A stretch of 6,954 bases of DNA from Acetofilamentum sp. (lineage in GTDB: Bacteria; Bacteroidota; Bacteroidia; Bacteroidales; JAFGUD01). Position 1 is the stretch's first letter. Each line of letters opens with the position of its first letter. The stretch lies in the NCBI GenBank assembly GCA_020722645.1, contig DYKL01000185.1, forward strand, positions 117-7,070, in the 5' to 3' direction. The notes below the pieces were generated by a model. The model saw only the letters and a program-made list of their open reading frames with translations, was not told the origin of the DNA and did no database searches. Both the position numbers and the translations under genes were made by a program. Of the stretch, positions 1-6,467 are shown one piece after another.

Positions 1-128
1 AGCAAATGTGATAATTAGCAAATGTGATAATTAGCAAATGTGATAATTAGCAAATGTGATAATTAGCAAATTAGACAATTAGCAAATGTGATAATTAGCA
101 AATGTGATAATTAGCAAATATAACAATT
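1..128. repeat. 16-bp tandem repeat array, eight units, open at the left edge
   Basis: Eight head-to-tail 16-bp units run without a gap. Six are identical (AGCAAATGTGATAATT: units 1-4, 6 and 7). Unit 5 (65-80) reads AGCAAATTAGACAATT and unit 8 (113-128) reads AGCAAATATAACAATT. The first unit begins at base 1, so the array probably continues upstream and its real length is unknown. Because 16 is not a multiple of 3 and each unit carries TAA or TAG, it cannot encode a protein repeat. Each unit has an inverted AATTA/TAATT pair at its borders. It lacks the repeat/unique-spacer alternation of a CRISPR array. It looks like an intergenic minisatellite; no function is visible. Confidence 0.95.
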
Positions 129-168
129 TAACAATGTAACAATACAACAATACAACAATACAACAACG
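121..168. repeat. 8-bp tandem repeat array (TAACAATN / CAACAATA)
   Basis: Six contiguous 8-mers follow each other: TAACAATT, TAACAATG, TAACAATA, CAACAATA, CAACAATA and CAACAACG. The first is also the second half of the last 16-bp unit, so the two arrays join in phase. The last runs into the CGTCGTTGCGAGG element. The stepwise base changes look like a decaying extension of the 16-bp array rather than an independent repeat. Stops and low complexity exclude coding. Confidence 0.85.
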
Positions 169-189
169 TCGTTGCGAGGTACGAAGCAA
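167..189. repeat. REP-like remnant of the GTCATTGCGAGG...GAAGCAA type
   Basis: The segment begins CGTCGTTGCGAGG and ends CGAAGCAA, with TTGC and GCAA as inverted ends. It resembles a shortened form of a short palindromic intergenic element seen in many bacterial genomes, whose remembered ends are GTCATTGCGAGG and GAAGCAATC. It is also more GC-rich than its surroundings. The family assignment rests on memory of that consensus, and the internal part is shorter than expected, so this is probably a degenerate copy. Confidence 0.5.
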
Positions 190-214
190 ATGAAACATTG
201 ATATTTTACTTATT

Positions 215-244
215 TTTGTTTTTGAATTTAATAAAATATATTTG
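215..244 (+). promoter_or_regulatory. Candidate Bacteroidota-type promoter for the dehydratase gene
   Basis: TATATTTG at 237-244 fits the Bacteroidota -7 consensus TAnnTTTG. TTTG at 215-218 fits the -33 element, with 18 bases between them. Transcription would start near 249-252, giving an untranslated leader of about 130 bases that contains the second REP-like remnant and degenerate 16-bp repeats. In DNA this AT-rich chance matches occur, so it is only a candidate. Confidence 0.45.
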
Positions 245-249
245 CATTA

Positions 250-368
250 AGAAAATTAGTCAATTAGCAAATTTATTATCGTCATCCTGAGTTAAAAACG
301 AAGGAAGCAAATTAGACAATGAATCAGCTATATAATAATTCAGTAAGTTCACTTGCAAATTAACAATT
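250..368. repeat. Dispersed degenerate copies of the 16-bp unit
   Basis: Copies related to array unit 5 (AGCAAATTAGACAATT) recur before the first gene. Positions 250-265 match at 14 of 16 bases and 306-321 at 15 of 16. Shorter pieces lie at 266-272 (AGCAAAT) and around 354-368 (TGCAAATTAACAATT). They surround the second REP-like remnant. The 381-bp leader is therefore mostly repeat-derived. Confidence 0.7.
280..310. repeat. REP-like remnant of the GTCATCCTGAG...GAAGGA type
   Basis: The segment begins CGTCATCCTGAG, has an A-rich middle, and closes with CGAAGGAAGCAA; TCCT and AGGA form a short inverted pair. It resembles the other common short intergenic element I remember, with ends GTCATCCTGAG and GAAGGATC. 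It runs straight into another near-copy of the 16-bp unit at 306-321. The degenerate middle suggests a relic. The assignment rests on recalled consensus. Confidence 0.5.
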
Positions 369-381
369 CAGTATTTAGAAA

Positions 382-2247
382 ATGATAAACATAAATTTTA
401 TAAAAAAATATGTGCCTCTATGGGCAATATTACTATTTGATGTTTTTATATCTCTTATTTCTATTGTTATAGCGTATTTTCTAAGATTTAATTTCAAAAT
501 ACCACCTTCTTACATAGAAAGTTTAGTTTACATCTTACCGATTATTGTGTCTTGCAGACTCATAAGCTACTTATTGTCAAAAACTTACACCGGCATAATA
601 AGATATACAAGTACAAAAGATGCATTAAGAATTTTTATTACAATTTTAGCCGGAACAATTTTTTTAATGCTTTTGAATTTGGTGTTATATGCTTTTAAAT
701 CAGTTTTTTTAATCCCATACTCCATTCTTATAATAGATTTGGCAATACTTACAAGTTTTCTGATAGTTGTCAGGTTCACAATTAAAGCACTATATTTTGA
801 AAGTATTAGCGTAAAAAAATTATTCAAAAATGTAATAATTTACGGTGGAGATGAATACGGACTTGCCACAAAAAGAACTCTTGAACGCGATCCCAATCAG
901 AATTTTAAAGTTGTTGGATACATTGACAATTCAAGCAAAGGAAAAACCATTGACGGTATTGAAGTTTTTTCGGCTGATAACTTGGAAAAAATTATTGAAG
1001 ATTTTTCAGTTAATTATCTGATACTTGCGAAAAAATTAAAAGAAATTGATATTGAAAAGGAAATAATTGATACCTGCCTTAATAAAAACATAACAGTGCT
1101 TCGAATTCCAAGAATCAATGAATGGATAAACGGTGAATTGAGTTTTAAACAGATAAAGCAAATAAAAATTGAGGATTTATTGGAAAGACCACCAATAATT
1201 TTGGACAATAAAAAAATAAATCAAACCGTAGCCGGAAAAAACATTTTGGTGACAGGTGCAGCAGGCTCAATCGGAAGCGAAATAGTAAGACAGCTTACTA
1301 AATTTTCACCAAAATTAGTAATCTTGTTAGACCAAGCCGAAACACCATTATATAACCTTGAATTGGAGATACAAGAATCATTGAATTTTCACAGAGTTGA
1401 AGCTGTCATTGGCGACATAACCGACGAAATACGAATGCGAAAACTTTTTACCGTTCTTGAACCGCAAATTATTTACCACGCAGCCGCTTATAAACACGTC
1501 CCGATGATGGAAAACAACCCTTATGAAGCCATAAGAACAAACGTCAAAGGCACAAAAATACTTACTGATTTGGCTGATGAATTTAAAATCGAAAAATTCG
1601 TAATGATTTCAACCGATAAAGCAGTTCATCCCACCAGTGTAATGGGTGCATCAAAAAGAATCGCTGAAATTTACACTCAATCGTTCAATTTATATTCTAA
1701 AACTCAATTTATAACTACACGTTTCGGTAATGTTCTGGGGTCAAACGGCTCTGTAATACCACGTTTTAAAAAGCAAATTGAAAGAGGCGGACCAATAACC
1801 GTTACACACCCTGAAATTACAAGGTATTTTATGACAATTCCCGAAGCCTGTCAGTTGGTTCTCGAAGCATCTGCTTTTGGCAAAGGCGGTGAAATATTCA
1901 TTTTTGATATGGGCAAATCTGTTAAAATAGTGGATTTGGCTAAAAAAATGATACAATTATCAGGTTTGACATTAGGTGTGGACATACAAATAAAATTCAC
2001 AGGATTAAGACCGGGCGAAAAACTTTATGAAGAACTTTTAAACGAAAAAGAAAACACTATTGCCACTCATCACCCTCAGATAATGATTGCAAAAGTGAAT
2101 TCTTATCCTTACGAAGATGTAAATGCTCAAATCAATAATTTAATCGACAACAATTTAAAACACGATAATTTTTTATCAGTTAAGTTTATGAAGCAATTGG
2201 TCCCTGAATTTAAAAGTAAAAATTCCGAATATGAAATTCTTGATTAA
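382..2247 (+). CDS. Membrane-anchored nucleotide-sugar 4,6-dehydratase (FlaA1/WbpM/PglF/CapD family)
   Basis: This 621-residue protein has the full layout of the long polysaccharide-biosynthesis dehydratases. About four membrane segments lie near residues 12-33, 46-66, 83-105 and 112-133. A first Rossmann-like domain follows (about 148-245; VIIYGGDEYG at 151-160). The catalytic SDR domain then runs from about 286 to 570. It shows the NAD(P)-binding TGAAGSIG (291-298), DITD (345-348), HAAAYKHVP (366-374), STDKA (410-414), MGASK (421-425) and LRPGEKLYEEL (542-552). The usual SDR Tyr of YxxxK is Met421, giving the SMK-type active site known from WbpM-like enzymes. Family members convert UDP-GlcNAc to the 4-keto-6-deoxy sugar at the inner membrane, the first step to bacillosamine-, QuiNAc- or FucNAc-type sugars. 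The substrate here is inferred. ATG at 382 precedes the first membrane segment; there is no Shine-Dalgarno. No other glycan gene is visible in the window. Confidence 0.93.
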   Translation: MININFIKKYVPLWAILLFDVFISLISIVIAYFLRFNFKIPPSYIESLVYILPIIVSCRLISYLLSKTYTGIIRYTSTKDALRIFITILAGTIFLMLLNLVLYAFKSVFLIPYSILIIDLAILTSFLIVVRFTIKALYFESISVKKLFKNVIIYGGDEYGLATKRTLERDPNQNFKVVGYIDNSSKGKTIDGIEVFSADNLEKIIEDFSVNYLILAKKLKEIDIEKEIIDTCLNKNITVLRIPRINEWINGELSFKQIKQIKIEDLLERPPIILDNKKINQTVAGKNILVTGAAGSIGSEIVRQLTKFSPKLVILLDQAETPLYNLELEIQESLNFHRVEAVIGDITDEIRMRKLFTVLEPQIIYHAAAYKHVPMMENNPYEAIRTNVKGTKILTDLADEFKIEKFVMISTDKAVHPTSVMGASKRIAEIYTQSFNLYSKTQFITTRFGNVLGSNGSVIPRFKKQIERGGPITVTHPEITRYFMTIPEACQLVLEASAFGKGGEIFIFDMGKSVKIVDLAKKMIQLSGLTLGVDIQIKFTGLRPGEKLYEELLNEKENTIATHHPQIMIAKVNSYPYEDVNAQINNLIDNNLKHDNFLSVKFMKQLVPEFKSKNSEYEILD

Positions 2248-2248
2248 A

Positions 2249-4333
2249 TTATTCTTTTTTCTCAAAAATCCAACTTATTCCCACCATAAAATTTCGACCT
2301 TGCAATTTTATATAACTCAAATCGTAATACTCTGTATTTAAAATATTTGAGACTTCTGCATAAAAATTTATTCTCTTAAATTTAAAATCTACTTTTGCAT
2401 CAATCAGAAATACAGGTTTAAAATTAAATTCAGACATTGTAAGGGTATTGTAGTCAAATTGATAATAAGATCCATTACGATAAAAATATCTGCAACGAAA
2501 ATTTAAAAAAATGTTTTTTATAATTTTGTGGCTTGAACTTATCATAAAATTGTGTTTCAGATAATTAAGCATATATTTTGATAAATAATCAGTTTCCGGT
2601 TTAATTTGATACAGATAAGTGTAATTTACAATCAAATTATCAATGATTTTTTTGTTAAAATATAAATTTGTTGCTAATTGAAATCCGCTTGTAATCAATT
2701 TTGTATAATTCATTGTTTGCCATTTATCTTCAGCGGAAAATTTAACCCAATCAATAGTATTTTTAGTATCAGAAATAAAAATTGCTGTTTGAAGTGATAT
2801 TTTTTTATTACTTTTTTTAAATCCGATTTCGTAATTAGTTGCTTTTTCGGGTTTTAAAAACTGATTTCCGATATTATCAGGTCCGTTATAGTACAAATCT
2901 GTATATGAAGGAAGCCTTAAGCCCTGATTTACTGAAGCATATAAATTAGTTTTATCATTTATCAGGTAAGAAAACTGTGAATTAAAAGTAAAAAAAGCAC
3001 CAAAAGCCTTGTTTTGAATATAATTAAGCCCTAAATTCAACGAAAAATCAGCAATTTTTTTGTTTTGTTCAATAAAACAATTTGAAATTGTCCGATTATC
3101 GCCGTAAGTAAGATAGTATCTTTTTTCAGCAATAACAGTATCAATATCTAAACCTAAAACAGTGCTTTTTATGTCGTTATTTGTAATGTTAAAACCTATA
3201 TAAGTAGTTCCCAAAAAAGTTTCAAAATTAGTTGAAATAGTTGCACCTAAAATATTGGTTATGTGATAATTATGTTCTTTGTAATATGCCCAATTCATAA
3301 AAGAATTATCAACATATTTAGCTGTATCCCGACCATTCTTTACAAAAAAACCGTCTTTTAAAACATACCAGTCTTTGTCTTCTCTGAAAAGTTGAAAATT
3401 ATCTTTGCCTCGATTCCAATAGGCGGTTATTTTGTGTTTTAAATTTTTACCGAATTCCAATGATGAACTATATGTAAATTTAGATATATCTTCAAACTGA
3501 TAAGGGAATTTTGGCGTGTAGAAACTATAAGCACCATAAGATTTCTGAATTAAGTATAGTTGATTAAAAAAATTATATTTATTTTCAGAATAATTTAAAC
3601 TGATATAAAAACTGTTAATTTTAAAATCAGTGTTTGTAAAATAACCATCTGATTTTTTGTGAGTTAATGAAGATAATAAAGATAATTTGTTGAAATTTTC
3701 GGAAATGAAGACATTATAATTTTGAAAATAATTTTCACCTATTTTAAAATTTGCTCCGAAAAATTCTTCATTTTTTTTGGTAGATATATCAATAGAGCCG
3801 CTATAAGCCCCAGCTCCGTATATATTTGTACCGGGACCCAGAAGAACAACAATTCTATCCAAAACAAAAAAGGGAAGCGACACTGAAAAAGAATTATGTC
3901 CGGTTTGCACATCAGAAATAGGAATTCCGTTTAGCAGAACCAAAACCTGATCGAAATTTCCGCCTCTTATGCTAATATCAGCCTGTACATCTTGTTGTCC
4001 GCGATGCTGAAAATCAACTCCGGCAGAACCGTCTATCAAATCTGTCAAATCTGAGGCGGGGATAGTTTTAATTAAATTACGATTGAAAATATTTATCAGC
4101 GAAGGATTTTGTATTGAATTTACTTTTTTTCTCTGTGATTTGATTAAAATTTCAGAAATCAGAATAGAATCAGTCTGAGAATATAAATTATTGAAAGATA
4201 AAACAAGATAAATGACAGGTAAAACTAAAATAATTACAATTTTTTTTAATGAGTTAAATATTGAATAAGACTTGTTTTGCCAACGTTTAAACATTAAAAT
4301 GTTTCGAGATAAATAATTTTTTTTTGATTTCAT
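2249..4333 (-). CDS. TonB-dependent outer-membrane receptor
   Basis: This 694-residue protein has a signal sequence with hydrophobic core at about 31-49, probably cleaved near the LYS-Q at 50-53. A TonB-box-like stretch (SEILIKSQ, 60-67) comes next. The plug domain at about 75-185 includes VQADISIRGG (116-125), VLLNGIPISDVQTG (132-145) and GPGTNIYGAGAYSGSIDI (166-183). The rest is a beta-barrel of aromatic-rich strands ending RNFMVGISWIF plus a short EKKE tail. Such receptors import scarce ligands (siderophores, haem, cobalamin, sometimes other compounds) across the outer membrane using TonB-ExbBD energy. There is no SusC-type N-terminal domain and no SusD partner beside it, so a glycan importer is less likely. 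The ligand cannot be told. The start is uncertain: Met14 (codon 4292-4294) would give a more ordinary signal peptide and lies beyond an A9 run. The gene is divergent from yjbQ. Confidence 0.93.
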   Translation of the reverse strand: MKSKKNYLSRNILMFKRWQNKSYSIFNSLKKIVIILVLPVIYLVLSFNNLYSQTDSILISEILIKSQRKKVNSIQNPSLINIFNRNLIKTIPASDLTDLIDGSAGVDFQHRGQQDVQADISIRGGNFDQVLVLLNGIPISDVQTGHNSFSVSLPFFVLDRIVVLLGPGTNIYGAGAYSGSIDISTKKNEEFFGANFKIGENYFQNYNVFISENFNKLSLLSSLTHKKSDGYFTNTDFKINSFYISLNYSENKYNFFNQLYLIQKSYGAYSFYTPKFPYQFEDISKFTYSSSLEFGKNLKHKITAYWNRGKDNFQLFREDKDWYVLKDGFFVKNGRDTAKYVDNSFMNWAYYKEHNYHITNILGATISTNFETFLGTTYIGFNITNNDIKSTVLGLDIDTVIAEKRYYLTYGDNRTISNCFIEQNKKIADFSLNLGLNYIQNKAFGAFFTFNSQFSYLINDKTNLYASVNQGLRLPSYTDLYYNGPDNIGNQFLKPEKATNYEIGFKKSNKKISLQTAIFISDTKNTIDWVKFSAEDKWQTMNYTKLITSGFQLATNLYFNKKIIDNLIVNYTYLYQIKPETDYLSKYMLNYLKHNFMISSSHKIIKNIFLNFRCRYFYRNGSYYQFDYNTLTMSEFNFKPVFLIDAKVDFKFKRINFYAEVSNILNTEYYDLSYIKLQGRNFMVGISWIFEKKE

Positions 4334-4357
4334 AACAATTTATTTAAAAATTATACA

Positions 4358-4365
4358 TACTTTTG
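4358..4365 (+). promoter_or_regulatory. Candidate -7 promoter box for yjbQ
   Basis: TACTTTTG matches TAnnTTTG exactly and lies 30 bases before the ATG at 4396. No well-spaced -33 TTTG is seen. Transcription would start near 4370-4373, downstream of the TTG at 4363, which argues against using that TTG as a start codon. The minus-strand receptor gene must also be transcribed from this 62-bp gap, but I see no clean -7 box in that direction. Confidence 0.45.
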
Positions 4366-4395
4366 AAATGCAAAAATGTGCAATTTATCAAAAAA

Positions 4396-4800
4396 ATGCA
4401 AAGAACTTTAACGATAAGCACTGATAAACATAACGGACTATATAATATTACGACACAAATTGATTTTTTAGTTAAAGAATCGGGCATTAAAATAGGAATT
4501 GTAAATGTTTACGTTCAGGGAGCTACTGCCGCTGTGATGATTCAGGAAAACTGGGATAATTCGGTTCAGCAAGATGTAATCACATTGCTTAACAATTTGA
4601 TACCAAGCGGAATATGGCAGCACGATTTGCAAGATAACAACGGAGATGCTCATTTAAAGGCAGGCATAGTTGGTCCAAGTGAAACAGTACCAATAATTGA
4701 CGGAGTTTTAGGACTATCAACCTGGCAGAATATTTTTCTTTGCGAATTTGATGGTCCGAGACAAGAACGTAAAATTATTGTCAGTATATTGGAATTATAA
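4396..4800 (+). CDS. yjbQ: YjbQ / UPF0047 family protein
   Basis: A 134-residue single-domain protein of the usual UPF0047 size. Diagnostic stretches are GIVNVYVQGATAAVMIQEN (34-52), the NNGDAHLKA block (81-89), VGPSETVPIIDG (92-103), and LSTWQNIFLCEFDGPR (107-122). YjbQ proteins are annotated as secondary thiamine-phosphate synthases because the E. coli member has weak activity of that kind; the physiological role is unsettled. Where many members read PHTTA, this one reads QGATA, so it belongs to a variant subfamily lacking that His, while His86 in GDAHLKA is kept. I chose ATG 4396 over an upstream in-frame TTG at 4363, because that TTG lies inside the likely -7 box and adds eleven residues unlike the family. 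It is divergent from the receptor gene. A link to thiamine import is possible but unsupported. Confidence 0.9.
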   Translation: MQRTLTISTDKHNGLYNITTQIDFLVKESGIKIGIVNVYVQGATAAVMIQENWDNSVQQDVITLLNNLIPSGIWQHDLQDNNGDAHLKAGIVGPSETVPIIDGVLGLSTWQNIFLCEFDGPRQERKIIVSILEL

Positions 4801-4806
4801 AAACTT

Positions 4807-4833
4807 TTTGGAATATTATTTGTTATAAATTTG
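4807..4833 (+). promoter_or_regulatory. Candidate promoter of the siaB-siaC module
   Basis: TAAATTTG at 4826-4833 matches TAnnTTTG. TTTG at 4807-4810 could be the -33 element, although the 15-base spacing is short. Transcription would start around 4838-4841, at the edge of the T15 run, so the transcript could begin with a U-tract. The match lies in very AT-rich DNA and has not been tested. Confidence 0.4.
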
Positions 4834-4840
4834 TAATTAA

Positions 4841-4855
4841 TTTTTTTTTTTTTTT
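4841..4855 (+). repeat. T15 homopolymer tract upstream of the siaB-like gene
   Basis: Fifteen consecutive T residues are followed by CTTTG, with the tract ending 22 bases before the ATG at 4878. It lies between the candidate -7 box and the start codon. It is clearly longer than the other T or A runs I noticed in the window (mostly nine or fewer). Runs of this length are prone to slippage during replication and transcription. Confidence 0.9.
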
Positions 4856-4877
4856 CTTTGTACAAAATTATTTCTTG

Positions 4878-6026
4878 ATGAATAATATATCATTTTCCGA
4901 AACATACAAAAATTTTGTTGCCAGTCTCTTTCAAGGAATTGAAAAGGGAGATTTGGAATATATATTCAAAGGTGAAGTAACTTCTACCGTTGTTACTAAT
5001 ATCCTTGACCTTGCCAAATTAAACTTGGACGACACAGAATTAAGACCAATCAGCTCAAGAATATATTTTATTCTGGGCGAAGGATTGCAAAATATATCTA
5101 GACATCAAGAAAAAATTGATGGCAAAACTCCGTCTGACAGCATAATTCTCATTAGCAAAAAAGAAGGTAAATATACCATTACTACAGGAAATTTAATCAA
5201 AACAGACAAAAAGAACGAGTTAGAAGAAAAAATGCTGAAAATTAATTCGATGAATGTCGAAGAACTAAGAGAATTTGCAAGATATATTAGAAAAAACTAC
5301 ACACTAACAGAAAAGGGAGGAGCCAATCTTGGGCTTGTTGAAATGGCAAAACGTTCAGGGAGCCAATTATTGTACGGCTTTAAAGATTTTGACAACAATT
5401 TTTCATTTTTCTACTTTTCAATTCAGTTAGATTTACAAAATATTGAAATACACGATGAACTAAAAGCTAATAAAGCCAGTTACAAATATATAAATTTTTT
5501 AAAGAAATTCCATCAGACATTGTCTGACCAGAATATTTACCTTATTTTTAAAGGCGATTTTCACCAAAACAATATTCTTGCTCTTTTTGATATTCTTCGT
5601 AAACAAATGGCTGAAACTGTTGTTTCGATAAAACTTAAAAATGTTTTAATCGAAGTTCTACAAAATATCGAAAAGCACGGAGATAATATTCACGGAATTA
5701 CAGACTGGAAACCCGGTATAGTTACAATACATCACAAAGACGACTGCTTCTTTTTAACGGCATCTAATTATATCGAAAACAAAAAAATTACAACATTAAA
5801 ATCTAAAATATTAAAAATTAACTCATTATCAAAAGATGAATTAAACGCACATTACCGCGAAAGTTTACTTGATTTTGAAAAAAAAGTTACTTCTAAAAAA
5901 ACAGGTTTAGGTTATATTGATATTCGCAGAAGAAGCGGTAACGAGCTGTTTTTTGATTTTATTAAACTTAACGAAGAACATTCTTTATTTTTTATTCAAA
6001 TTTCTATTAAAGACAAAAAATCATAA
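4878..6026 (+). CDS. siaB: Two-domain SiaB-family protein kinase (DUF6272-like, fused tandem)
   Basis: This 382-residue soluble protein contains two copies of the roughly 185-residue SiaB domain (about 1-187 and 205-380). In Pseudomonas aeruginosa, SiaB is a GHKL-fold kinase that phosphorylates SiaC. Each copy keeps an N-box: E68-G-L-Q-N72-I-S-R-H76 and E259-V-L-Q-N263-I-E-K-H267. Each also has a shared LKINS (120-124, 312-316), an L-G lid motif before RSG (151-161, 344-354), and a final aromatic strand. The copies differ: the first has T103-G104-N105 but GGANLG (147-152), while the second has A295-S296-N297 but TGLG (342-345). One copy may be the active kinase and the other regulatory. SiaB proteins I know have a single domain. 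I place the start at ATG 4878, not the TTG just before it. The SiaC gene follows after 6 bp, giving kinase and substrate in one transcript. Confidence 0.85.
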   Translation: MNNISFSETYKNFVASLFQGIEKGDLEYIFKGEVTSTVVTNILDLAKLNLDDTELRPISSRIYFILGEGLQNISRHQEKIDGKTPSDSIILISKKEGKYTITTGNLIKTDKKNELEEKMLKINSMNVEELREFARYIRKNYTLTEKGGANLGLVEMAKRSGSQLLYGFKDFDNNFSFFYFSIQLDLQNIEIHDELKANKASYKYINFLKKFHQTLSDQNIYLIFKGDFHQNNILALFDILRKQMAETVVSIKLKNVLIEVLQNIEKHGDNIHGITDWKPGIVTIHHKDDCFFLTASNYIENKKITTLKSKILKINSLSKDELNAHYRESLLDFEKKVTSKKTGLGYIDIRRRSGNELFFDFIKLNEEHSLFFIQISIKDKKS

Positions 6027-6032
6027 ATCGAT

Positions 6033-6407
6033 ATGAAAGCATTACTTATTCAAGCAACAGCTGATACTCCAAAAGTTCATCTGGATAAAGATAATAATAT
6101 TTTTGAAATTTCGGGATTATCTTTACCTGAAGATGCTATTGAATTCTACAAACCTATTATGAACTGGCTGGAACAATATTCAGTAGAACCTAACTCTCAG
6201 ACTCACTTTAATTTAAAACTAGAATATTTTAACACTGCTTCTTCTAAACAAATTATTCAGTTGCTTCTGTTTCTGGAAAAACTTAACGTCAAAAGTAAAG
6301 TAAAGATATTCTGGCATTATAAAGATATTGATGAAGATATGCACGACTTAGGCGAAGAATACTCTGAAATAATTAAAGTCGATTTTGAACTTGTTGAATA
6401 CACATAA
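6033..6407 (+). CDS. siaC: SiaC-family regulatory phosphoprotein (DUF1987), copy 1
   Basis: A 124-residue protein with the SiaC/DUF1987 pattern throughout: TPKVHLDKDNNIFEISG (12-28), LPEDAIEFYKPIMNWLEQY (31-49), LEYFNTASSKQI (63-74) and WHYKDIDEDMHDLG (94-107). Thr68 in the FNT motif falls at the same number as the Thr68 that SiaB phosphorylates and the SiaA phosphatase dephosphorylates in P. aeruginosa. There, unphosphorylated SiaC activates the diguanylate cyclase SiaD and so aggregation. The gene begins 6 bp after the SiaB stop and is probably co-translated with it. The residues after the phosphosite (A-S-S-K) fit what I recall of the family, making this the more canonical of the two SiaC copies. 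The output partner here is unknown. A terminator follows. Confidence 0.9.
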   Translation: MKALLIQATADTPKVHLDKDNNIFEISGLSLPEDAIEFYKPIMNWLEQYSVEPNSQTHFNLKLEYFNTASSKQIIQLLLFLEKLNVKSKVKIFWHYKDIDEDMHDLGEEYSEIIKVDFELVEYT

Positions 6408-6429
6408 AATTTTACTAATTTATAAATTT

Positions 6430-6467
6430 AAACGTGCTATTTAATTAGTGCGTTTTTTTGTTTTTTT
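6430..6467 (+). terminator. Rho-independent terminator after siaC copy 1
   Basis: AAACGTGCTA (6430-6439) pairs with TAGTGCGTTT (6446-6455), giving a 10-bp stem with two G-U wobbles and a six-base loop, TTTAAT. The 3' arm merges into T7, one G and another T7 (6453-6467). This is a convincing intrinsic terminator between the two siaC genes. The stem is AT-rich, so read-through is plausible. Confidence 0.75.

Noticed and set aside
1..168. CRISPR array
   Set aside because: The units are 16 and 8 bp with no unique spacers between them and no cas genes nearby; this is a simple tandem repeat.
337..373. Direct repeat AATTCAGTA (337-345 and 365-373) as an operator before the dehydratase gene
   Set aside because: It is a 9-bp non-palindromic repeat in low-complexity, repeat-derived DNA, so chance or repeat decay explains it.
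1014..1208. Small minus-strand open frames within the dehydratase gene (also at 585-827 and 1741-1956)
   Set aside because: They are antisense to conserved coding sequence, resemble no family I know, and have no promoter or context of their own.
2249..4333. SusC-type glycan importer
   Set aside because: There is no N-terminal carboxypeptidase-like domain, the protein is shorter than usual for SusC, and no SusD gene adjoins it.
4363..4395. TTG start for yjbQ, extending the protein by 11 residues
   Set aside because: The TTG lies inside the likely -7 box TACTTTTG, before the expected transcription start, and the added residues do not resemble the family N-terminus. ATG 4396 is preferred.
4468..4865. 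Two small minus-strand open frames over yjbQ and its downstream gap
   Set aside because: They are antisense to conserved YjbQ coding sequence, and the second includes a lysine-rich start created by the T15 tract.
4875..4877. TTG start for the siaB-like gene
   Set aside because: An ATG follows immediately at 4878 and gives an ordinary SiaB N-terminus.
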